A stretch of DNA of 5,600 nucleotides from JAFGIT01 sp016929465 [NCBI: Candidatus Coatesbacteria bacterium] (GTDB lineage Bacteria > B130-G9). How positions within the stretch are numbered: position 1 is the stretch's first letter; every line of letters starts with the position of its first letter. A model generated the notes under the pieces. The model made no database searches and had not been told where the DNA came from. It saw only the letters and a list, made by a program, of their open reading frames with translations. Both the position numbers and the translations under genes were made by a program. Below are positions 1 through 5,600 of the stretch, in pieces. The DNA is taken from the NCBI GenBank assembly GCA_016929465.1, contig JAFGIT010000337.1, forward strand, positions 1 through 5,600, written 5' to 3'.

Positions 1-1
1 A

Positions 2-2428
2 GATGATATGCCTCGCACGATGAAGCTCGCTGCCGGCGATGCCTGGGAAGGGACATATACATATACGACTTCATTGAAGGTGGGATATCACACCTTCTAC
101 TTCGAGTTCATTGGCGGCGGTGGCGCCGGAACGGTCTGGCTGCCGTATCAGTATGATACACCACCATATTACTATGGACCGACGGTGCTATCAGACGAGC
201 GGACCGAGAGCTGGCCAATGTTCAGGCACGATCCGGACCACAGCGGCGGTTCCCCGGTGATGGCGACGACAACTCCCACGCTCAATTGGAGCTTCATCGC
301 CGGTGGTTACATCCTCTCTTCTCCGGTCGTCGATGCGAATAACACGGCGTACTTCGGCTCCCTTGATGGCAACGTTTACGCCATGAACACAGACGGTTCG
401 GTCAAATGGGCGGCAAGCACCGGGGACTACATCTCCTGCACTCCAGCCGTCGGCGAGGATGGCTCGCTTTACATCGGTTCTGGCGACCACTACTTCTATT
501 GCTTTGACAACGAAGGTGCCCTCAATTGGTCTTACAAGACCGGGGGCGTGATCGACTCTTCGCCTGTAATTGGGATTGATGGAAATATCTACTTTGGCTG
601 CAACGACTGCTATCTCTATTCTATGACAGCAGACGGTGAGCTGAGGTGGCGCTTTGGAACTGACAGTTGGGTGACCTCCTCACCGGCGATATGGTATGAC
701 GGCACCGTTTTCTTCGGGTCGGATGATCATTATCTCTATGCGGTCCGTCACGACGGTAACGCTCGATGGAGCTTTGACACGAAAGATGTCATCACCTCCT
801 CACCCACCGTTGGCCCCAACGAGACGATATACGTCGGGTCCGGCAATCAGATGCTCGCGATAAATCCGGATGGCACTCTCAAATGGCGAGTTACCTCGGA
901 TAAAATCTTCCGCTCATCGCCCGCGCTTTCGCAGGATGGCGTGCTCTATGTGGGTTCATACGACCACAATCTCTATGCCCTCAACGCCGAAACGGGAGAG
1001 GTGAACTGGACCTATGTCGCGAACAACATCATCCATAGTTCTCCGGCGATTGATGGCGATGGCAACGTGCTGATTGGTTCCCACGACGGTAACCTCTACT
1101 GCGTTGGCAAAGACGGCACGCTTCTCTGGCGCTTCTACGATCCGGCGAGGCCGGGGTACGGCTTCGATGTTCATACATCGCCGGCCATCGGCCCCGATGG
1201 CAGCGTTTATTTCGGGTCTGAGGAGAAGTTCTACGCTCTCAAAGACCTTCCGATGAACAACACGGCACCGACCCTTTCAGATGCGAGCTATGGCCCATCC
1301 GGAAGAAGCTCTGCCAGATACACTTTCATGATCCACTACTACGATCAGGAACTCGAGCCGCCTTCCGTGGCGAAGGTAATCGTGGACGATGCTGAGTTCG
1401 CTCTCACCCTTCATTCGGGCGATCCGGCGAATGGATACTACGCAGCGACAATCAAGCTGACTCCGGGCGAGCACACGCATCACTACCTGTTCGCTGACAC
1501 GATGAATAAGGTCGCAAGGTTCCCGGCGGTCGGCGAGATCAATGGACCAGAGATCGAGGATAACTCGCAGACGACGGTCCCATCGACCCGCTCTGCATCC
1601 CCGACCGTATGGATGGCTGGATACTGCGGAACGCACATATCGGAGAGACTCGGTGGACGTCTCCACGTGGTGGCGTATTGCACCGATCCCGACAACGATA
1701 TCGCTCGCGTAGATTTCTGCCGATGGGGAACTCCAATCGAGCAGCTATACGACGAGGGCGAGACGCAGGACGGGCTCGCAGGTGATGGTATCTATGCCTG
1801 CTTCATCGATGTCGAGCCTGGATATCTAGACCTCAAGGCTGGGAAGCATCTCTTCGAAGTAGTTGCCACTGATGCCGATGGCAACACCAGCAATGTCTGG
1901 CCCTACGTGACCGTTGACGATTATGTGGACGTTGCGGCGCCAGCCGGAATCGGAATGGCGAAGCGCGGCTTGCTAGCGGGGGCCGCTAATTCATCACCGG
2001 CAGCTAAGGGCGTTAAGCCAACTGAGACGCTTAGCTTGAATATTCAGAATTATATACTCGACGCGATTCGCGGAGTATCCGGCCGCAACATCGGACCCGA
2101 GCCTGAGATCCTCCTCGCGGGATTTGGCAACTGCAAGATCAATGGCGATAGTGGTGGAAAGCTCTTCGTCAACGTCATCGCAAGTGACCCAGATGGGCTA
2201 TCCGACATCGCATCAGTCGAAGCGAGACGGTCCGAATACGATCCGGGTGAGCTAGGTTTCGCAGACGCAGCGCTCGCCGAACTCACTAGCGATGGCCAAA
2301 GAGGGTACTATGGTTTGGATTGCAGCATCTCTGGTGGAGACCGGGGCTATCACCTGGTCGAGGTTCAGGCGACTGACAAGGATGGGAATGTCAGTGAGTT
2401 CTTCCCATATCTCGTGGTAAGCGAATAA
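2..2428 (+). CDS. Secreted PQQ-like beta-propeller protein with flanking beta-sandwich domains (5'-partial)
   Basis: Residues are numbered from the Met at position 8, which gives 806 aa. The frame is open to the left edge, and the two Asp codons before that Met continue a domain, so the gene is 5'-truncated by the window. Order of domains: end of a beta-sandwich (to about 62); the entry motif SWPMFRHDPDHSG (69-80), typical of PQQ-like repeat proteins; eight propeller blades (about 94-411), each with an SSP-type turn, a Y-F/I-G-S strand and a docking Trp; a second copy of the first sandwich (about 418-517); a Ser/Thr-rich linker; and two copies of another sandwich (about 534-637 and 698-805), joined by an Ala/Gly-rich linker. 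Both C-terminal copies share AG(Y/F), GG(R/K)L, DPD and ATD(A/K)DGN. I see no membrane anchor, LPXTG or obvious sorting tail at the C terminus. The role is probably extracellular or periplasmic scaffolding or binding. PQQ-like folds often bind no PQQ, so an enzyme activity cannot be claimed. Confidence 0.9.
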   Translation, partial: DDMPRTMKLAAGDAWEGTYTYTTSLKVGYHTFYFEFIGGGGAGTVWLPYQYDTPPYYYGPTVLSDERTESWPMFRHDPDHSGGSPVMATTTPTLNWSFIAGGYILSSPVVDANNTAYFGSLDGNVYAMNTDGSVKWAASTGDYISCTPAVGEDGSLYIGSGDHYFYCFDNEGALNWSYKTGGVIDSSPVIGIDGNIYFGCNDCYLYSMTADGELRWRFGTDSWVTSSPAIWYDGTVFFGSDDHYLYAVRHDGNARWSFDTKDVITSSPTVGPNETIYVGSGNQMLAINPDGTLKWRVTSDKIFRSSPALSQDGVLYVGSYDHNLYALNAETGEVNWTYVANNIIHSSPAIDGDGNVLIGSHDGNLYCVGKDGTLLWRFYDPARPGYGFDVHTSPAIGPDGSVYFGSEEKFYALKDLPMNNTAPTLSDASYGPSGRSSARYTFMIHYYDQELEPPSVAKVIVDDAEFALTLHSGDPANGYYAATIKLTPGEHTHHYLFADTMNKVARFPAVGEINGPEIEDNSQTTVPSTRSASPTVWMAGYCGTHISERLGGRLHVVAYCTDPDNDIARVDFCRWGTPIEQLYDEGETQDGLAGDGIYACFIDVEPGYLDLKAGKHLFEVVATDADGNTSNVWPYVTVDDYVDVAAPAGIGMAKRGLLAGAANSSPAAKGVKPTETLSLNIQNYILDAIRGVSGRNIGPEPEILLAGFGNCKINGDSGGKLFVNVIASDPDGLSDIASVEARRSEYDPGELGFADAALAELTSDGQRGYYGLDCSISGGDRGYHLVEVQATDKDGNVSEFFPYLVVSE
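287..1240 (+). repeat. Eight tandem ~120-bp units encoding PQQ-like propeller blades
   Basis: The encoded Trp residues 94, 134, 174, 214, 254, 293, 334 and 374 recur every 39-41 residues. Each is followed about 10 residues later by an (S/C/T)(S/T)P turn, then a DG-x-(V/I/L)-(Y/F)-(F/I/V)-G-S strand and a (L/V)YA(L/M) strand. The last unit has no Trp of its own, and the first Trp has no complete preceding blade. This fits a ring closed by pairing the first strand with the last blade, giving eight blades. Unit 7 to 8 is about 7 residues longer, with an insertion around residues 377-386 (DPARPGYGF). The DNA copies have diverged strongly, so this is a protein-level repeat rather than a recent DNA duplication. 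Confidence 0.85.
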
Positions 2429-2461
2429 GGAACGACAGTAGCACAAACGCTATATATGAAA

Positions 2462-2501
2462 GAATTGCCGCCGGCCGTCCGAGACGGCCGGTCTGGCATT
2501 C
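2462..2501 (+). terminator. GC-rich hairpin downstream of the propeller gene
   Basis: A perfect 9-bp stem, CCGGCCGTC (2471-2479) with GACGGCCGG (2483-2491), closes a 3-nt loop. After a short bulge the stem can extend outward by TGCC (2466-2469) with GGCA (2495-2498), and a few A-T pairs beyond. It starts about 40 nt after the stop codon at 2426-2428. The 3' side is only mildly T-rich (ATTCCTCT) and has no true U-run. It is therefore either an imperfect Rho-independent terminator or an mRNA 3'-end stabilising hairpin. Its position suggests that transcription of the propeller gene mostly ends here. Confidence 0.55.
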
Positions 2502-2611
2502 CTCTGATTGGCGAGATGCGTGTTGAAACAACCTGCATGAGGTCTGGTCGAGTATCCTCTCGCACAAGTTGCCAAAACACATGTCATGTCATGCTGTGCT
2601 GTAGAAGGCCA

Positions 2612-2633
2612 ATTCGCCCCGGCTCGGCCGAAT
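2612..2633 (+). promoter_or_regulatory. Possible hairpin occluding the upstream ATG of the DUF2723 gene
   Basis: ATTCG (2612-2616) pairs with CGAAT (2629-2633), and the inner CC (2617-2618) can pair with GG (2626-2627) across a one-base bulge. The AT of the in-frame ATG at 2632 lies inside the stem. The structure is short, so it may be chance. It mainly serves as weak evidence that translation starts at the ATG at 2692 instead. Confidence 0.2.
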
Positions 2634-2691
2634 GACCTCCTGTAACCATTCTCCCCCGAACAGACGCTCCCTGTTCTCAGGCGTTGGGGCA

Positions 2692-5418
2692 ATGAAGTGG
2701 TGGGCTGAGATCGCCCTCTTCATTCTCGCCTTCCTCACCTTTTTCAAGACTCTATGCCCGACAATCTATGTCGGAGATAGTGGCGAGCTGATTACCGCGG
2801 CGAGCGGCCTTGGGATACCGCACCCGCCTGGATATCCGATCTTCGTCCTTCTCATAAGACTCGCCTCTCTGCTATTCCCATTCGGCTCCTTTGCGCTGAG
2901 GTGCGGGCTCGTTTCAGCAATCTCCGGTGCGGTCGCCGTTCTCCTGCTTTATCGGATTAGCGTCCTCATCCTCTCATTCGGAGAGGGAGAGAGGAGAGCA
3001 ACGAGATTCGCAATTCCGAGCTCCGCTGCCGCGGCAATCATCTTCACCTTCTCACTCACCTTATGGTCACAGACGACAATCGCAGAGGTCTATGCTCTAA
3101 CACTCATGATTATACTCCTTCTCTTTTATCTCGTTCTCATCTGGGAAAGGGGGGAAGAGGGGCAGCGGGACCATAGATATCTCATCTTAGCGGCCTTTAT
3201 CGGCGGACTTGGCCTGTCGAGCCATCATACGGTCGCTCTGATACTGACTGCGCTCACAGCCTATATAATATATAGATCACCCAGAACAATTCTGAACTGG
3301 GGACTCGTCTCTTCAGCGATCCTGTTCGGGATCCTTGGCGTCTCGGTTCATATATACCTTGCCATTCGCGCCTCGTGCGATCCCGCTCTCAACTGGGGCG
3401 TCCCCGATACGCTCTCGAGCTTCATCAGCCATATACTGAGACGCGAATACGGCAGCCCGAGCCACACGGAGCGATCGCTTGCCCTCCTTTTCAGTCAGTT
3501 GGGATTCTATTTGGGAACGCTCGTAAGGCAGTTCACCCCTCTTGGTTTCGGCCTTTCTATAATTGGTCTTGTGGCCGCCATCAAGAGAAGGAACAGGGCA
3601 TTGTTGCTGCTAGCTGTAACTTTTCTCCTATGCAGTCTATTCTTTATTCTATATACGAACTTCCGGCTGATACCCAGGGACAAATACCTGGTCGAAGTGT
3701 TCTTCATCCCCTCATTCGCAATTGCTGCCATCTTCATCGCTTTTGCGCTGCAGTTTCTGTTTGAGAAGGCACATTTTCTGATCAAGGCCGAGAATGGTCG
3801 CGTCATCGCCTTCGGAGCTCTCTGCTCGATAGCATGCGCCTTGCCGCTTCTTGCGAACTACCATCCGAGCGATAAGAGCCGGCATTACCTGACCTATGAC
3901 TACGGAATTAGTATCCTTGAGTCGGTTCCGAGAGACGATTCTGTGGTCCTTGTCGATAGGGACATGGAGGTGTTCACCATTCTCTTTCTGCAGGATGTTG
4001 AGCGCATCTGTCCCGATATCGAGATGATAGACCGCTCAGGTATCCTGAGGCGTGACTTCTACCCGGAAGGCATGCGCCTGATGCCCGAACAGAGCAGGAC
4101 GGTCGCTCAGCTCAAGGCAGAACACGCCTTTATCAGAAAGGAGAGAAGGAGACCAATCTGTTACGTTCCCGGCGTCGATCTTGGCGATATCAGTGATGAA
4201 TACAAACTGATGCCGGTTGGAGTCGCGACTTTGCTGAAGCCAACCGAGAGCGCGGGACAATACACTGACGAGGAGAGGAATGTGCCAAGTCTGTTCAGGG
4301 AGAGATCTCTTCATGATCGCTCTCTCTTCAACGATTACACAAGCAGATGTGTAGCGATGGTTTGGCTATTTCAGTTGGGTGATTCTCTATACTGGCAGGG
4401 GGACCGCGATGCCGGAATCGAATTGTGGCGAGAATCGAGCAAGACGGCCGATGACATTATGATCCTTCACACGATGCTTGCTGAAAAGGCAGCATCGATG
4501 GGATTGCTTGATCTTGCGATAGATGAGTATTCGAAGATCGGCGAGCTCAGGCCAGACGACCACCTTGTCCCGATGAACCTTGGAATGCTCTACGAACAGC
4601 AGGGAAAGCCGTCCGAGGCGATTCGGGAGTTCAAGAGAGCTTACACGATCAAGCCGGACTTTCTGCCGGCGATGAAGGCTGCTATCGAAATCAGTCTTCG
4701 CCAGAAGGATTACGCCCAGGCGATCGAATCGGCAACGAAGCTCGGCTCGTTGATGCCTCTCGACCCGGAGGTTCAGCGAAATATCGGCGTAGTCTTTGAC
4801 CGTGCCGGCAAATACCGTGAGGCGCTCAACGCATACGAGCGAGCAGCCTCTTTGAGGCCCACCTTTGCTCTTGTGCACGCCGATATCGGGCTTTTGAAGG
4901 AGAGGATGGGCGACATGGAGGGAGCAAGAGAATCTCTGCAAAGAGCCCTTGCGCTAGATCCAGCGCTCGCCCATACCGACAGGAGATTTCAGGCGAGTGA
5001 ACTGGCGAAGGAACTGAGCGGCAAGATAAATGCCTCACAGTCGGCTGAGCTCGAGAGTCTATCCAGTGACGAGCTCAAAGCCAGAATTCAGGCCCTGATT
5101 GCATCGAGGCAGATCGGGCCCGCGATAGAGGCATATCGACGCCTTGCACAGCTCGAGCCCAAGGACGCTCAAATAAGGGTGAGTATGGGCGTCTTGCTCG
5201 ATCAGGTCGGCAATCCCGACGAAGCCCAGAAGGCCTTTGAGGAGGCGACAAAGATAGACCCCAATTCGGCCGAGGCACACAACGCGTTGGGGGTTGCCTA
5301 TGCAAAGAAAGAGGACTACGCGAACGCGCGAAAGCACTGGGAGATGGCGCTCGCTATCAAGCCTGATTCCGAGAGCACTCTGAGTAACCTGAAGCAGCTC
5401 GAGCAGCTGGGATATTGA
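2692..5418 (+). CDS. DUF2723 family (protein O-mannosyltransferase-like, GT-C) membrane protein with C-terminal TPRs
   Basis: The 908-aa product starts directly at the first membrane helix (about 5-22). An in-frame ATG at 2632 would add 20 polar residues. Neither start has a good Shine-Dalgarno; an AGGCG lies 8 nt before 2692, and family members usually begin close to this helix. Conserved DUF2723-type motifs are visible: GDSGE (28-32) and HPPGYP (44-49) in the first outer loop, WSQTTIAEVYAL (125-136), GLGLSSHHT (172-180), LNWGVPDT (233-240) and HILRREYG (247-254). Asp29 and Glu32 are candidates for the acidic pair that GT-C enzymes use in the first loop. About 11-12 membrane helices end near 389. 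A soluble region of about 150 residues follows, then TPRs from about 555 to 893. The expected role is transfer of a sugar from a lipid-linked donor to an extracytoplasmic acceptor, with the TPRs binding a partner or substrate. This is inferred from family resemblance; donor and acceptor are unknown. It is convergent with the gene at the right edge. Confidence 0.9.
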   Translation: MKWWAEIALFILAFLTFFKTLCPTIYVGDSGELITAASGLGIPHPPGYPIFVLLIRLASLLFPFGSFALRCGLVSAISGAVAVLLLYRISVLILSFGEGERRATRFAIPSSAAAAIIFTFSLTLWSQTTIAEVYALTLMIILLLFYLVLIWERGEEGQRDHRYLILAAFIGGLGLSSHHTVALILTALTAYIIYRSPRTILNWGLVSSAILFGILGVSVHIYLAIRASCDPALNWGVPDTLSSFISHILRREYGSPSHTERSLALLFSQLGFYLGTLVRQFTPLGFGLSIIGLVAAIKRRNRALLLLAVTFLLCSLFFILYTNFRLIPRDKYLVEVFFIPSFAIAAIFIAFALQFLFEKAHFLIKAENGRVIAFGALCSIACALPLLANYHPSDKSRHYLTYDYGISILESVPRDDSVVLVDRDMEVFTILFLQDVERICPDIEMIDRSGILRRDFYPEGMRLMPEQSRTVAQLKAEHAFIRKERRRPICYVPGVDLGDISDEYKLMPVGVATLLKPTESAGQYTDEERNVPSLFRERSLHDRSLFNDYTSRCVAMVWLFQLGDSLYWQGDRDAGIELWRESSKTADDIMILHTMLAEKAASMGLLDLAIDEYSKIGELRPDDHLVPMNLGMLYEQQGKPSEAIREFKRAYTIKPDFLPAMKAAIEISLRQKDYAQAIESATKLGSLMPLDPEVQRNIGVVFDRAGKYREALNAYERAASLRPTFALVHADIGLLKERMGDMEGARESLQRALALDPALAHTDRRFQASELAKELSGKINASQSAELESLSSDELKARIQALIASRQIGPAIEAYRRLAQLEPKDAQIRVSMGVLLDQVGNPDEAQKAFEEATKIDPNSAEAHNALGVAYAKKEDYANARKHWEMALAIKPDSESTLSNLKQLEQLGY
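4354..5370 (+). repeat. Tandem TPR array in the C-terminal half of the DUF2723 protein
   Basis: Numbered from the start at 2692, 34-residue units with the TPR pattern (small residue at 8 and 20, Pro near 32) lie at about 591-623, 624-657, 658-691, 692-725, 726-759, 795-825, 826-859 and 860-893. A degenerate unit precedes them at 555-588. Units 2, 4, 5, 7 and 8 are the clearest, ending in (I/L)(K/D/R)P. A charged, probably helical spacer of about 35 residues (760-794) splits the array into five plus three. The protein ends 15 residues after the last unit, consistent with a capping helix. Confidence 0.85.
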
Positions 5419-5441
5419 GCGGATAGCACAGTAATGCGGTG

Positions 5442-5473
5442 GGCCACAGGGCACCGGCACGTTGCCAGTGGCC
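5442..5473. terminator. Imperfect hairpin between convergent genes
   Basis: GGCCAC (5442-5447) pairs with GTGGCC (5468-5473). Inside a small internal loop, GGCA (5450-5453) pairs with TGCC (5463-5466). It begins 23 nt after the stop of the DUF2723 gene and lies about 30 nt beyond the stop of the minus-strand gene, so it could serve both. On the plus strand it is followed, after ten bases, by TCTCTCTCTT; on the minus strand there is no T-run. A competing stem, CGGTG (5437-5441) with CACCG (5452-5456), is possible. The evidence for termination is positional and modest. Confidence 0.35.
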
Positions 5474-5503
5474 GTGTGACACATCTCTCTCTTGAATGCT
5501 GTC

Positions 5504-5600
5504 CTATTCGATCTTCAGGTTGACCCGAGTCTTGCCCTTCTCGTCGTCTATCTCGATAACGCTTTCCTCGTCGAGTTCATCGAGATTGGCCAGAACGGCG
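5504..5600 (-). CDS. C-terminal end of an unidentified acidic protein (5'-partial)
   Basis: On the minus strand, 31 sense codons precede a TAG at 5504-5506 and the frame is open to the window edge. The decoded tail runs from AVLANLDELDEES through VIEIDDEKGKT to RVNLKIE. It is strongly acidic, then alternates hydrophobic and polar residues like a final beta-strand. Its codons favour G or C in the third position, as in the neighbouring genes, which supports real coding. The pattern (an acidic helix, then a short beta-hairpin with a turn at DEKGK) loosely recalls the last residues of some bacterial SHOCT-like/DUF4097-associated proteins. That is an impression from a very short stretch and is not a family assignment. 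It is transcribed towards the DUF2723 gene. Confidence 0.7.
   Translation of the reverse strand, partial: AVLANLDELDEESVIEIDDEKGKTRVNLKIE

Larger units (their letters stand above)
2429..2691. other. Intergenic region between the two large genes
   Basis: These 263 nt contain the terminator-like hairpin at 2471-2491 and a few small inverted repeats: GTTG-AAA-CAAC at 2522-2532, ACCT/AGGT at 2531-2543, and GCGAGA (2511-2516) with TCTCGC (2558-2563). There is also a short CATGT tandem repeat at 2580-2594. I found no convincing -35/-10 pair and no Shine-Dalgarno-led small ORF. The minus-strand open frames crossing it have no protein-like composition. A promoter for the downstream gene is expected here but cannot be placed. 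Confidence 0.5.

Noticed and set aside
599-610. c-type haem attachment site (CxxCH)
   Set aside because: The residue after the second Cys is Tyr rather than His, and the motif sits in a propeller blade.
212-1240. PQQ-dependent dehydrogenase assignment
   Set aside because: The blades match generic PQQ-like repeats, but I see no quinoprotein dehydrogenase active-site signatures, and the surrounding domains are structural.
2523-2557. TTGAAA as a -35 promoter element for the DUF2723 gene
   Set aside because: No TATAAT-like hexamer lies at 16-18 nt; the nearest A/T-containing candidate (GTATCC, 2552) is too far away.
2580-2599. Short tandem repeat CATGT-CATGT-CATGC
   Set aside because: There are only about three imperfect 5-bp units with no partner element; this is within what chance allows.
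2450-2692. Minus-strand open frame of 80 codons across the intergenic region
   Set aside because: It is rich in Arg, Ser and Cys, has no domain pattern or ribosome binding site, and overlaps both the hairpin and the start of the downstream gene; it is probably chance.
4387-4941. Minus-strand open frame of 184 codons inside the TPR region
   Set aside because: It is antisense to a clear TPR array, and its translation is Arg/Leu/His-rich with no recognisable fold; it is a shadow of the plus-strand coding bias.

Overview
The window reads as a chromosomal segment of a bacterium with moderate GC (roughly low-to-mid fifties percent by eye). It holds two large plus-strand genes and the 3' tail of a minus-strand gene. 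There are no RNA genes, insertion sequences, CRISPR arrays or phage genes. A secreted PQQ-like propeller protein next to a DUF2723 membrane protein with C-terminal TPRs is a combination I associate with uncultured, envelope-complex bacterial lineages. The sequence alone does not fix a phylum.

Layout. (1) From the left edge to 2428 is the 3' portion of a large extracytoplasmic beta-rich protein. It contains the end of one beta-sandwich domain, a PQQ-like eight-bladed beta-propeller, a second copy of that sandwich domain, and two copies of another beta-sandwich domain. The first Met in the window (position 8) is almost certainly internal, so the true start lies upstream. (2) From 2429 to 2691 is an intergenic stretch with a strong GC-rich hairpin just after gene 1 and some weaker inverted repeats. 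I see no small gene in it. (3) From 2692 (or 2632) to 5418 is a polytopic membrane protein with a DUF2723 / O-mannosyltransferase-like GT-C N-terminal half, a soluble middle domain and about eight or nine TPRs at the C terminus. (4) From 5419 to 5503 is a short convergent intergenic region with an imperfect hairpin. (5) From 5504 to the right edge, on the minus strand, are the last 31 codons of an unidentified acidic protein.

How the genes may work together. Both complete-looking products act at or beyond the cytoplasmic membrane. The membrane protein has the layout of a lipid-linked-sugar glycosyltransferase fused to TPRs. This broadly resembles the eukaryotic TMTC O-mannosyltransferases, which modify cadherin beta-sandwich domains. 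The adjacent beta-sandwich/propeller protein is therefore a possible substrate. That link is inference from adjacency and architecture only; the terminator-like hairpin between the genes suggests they are not simply one operon.
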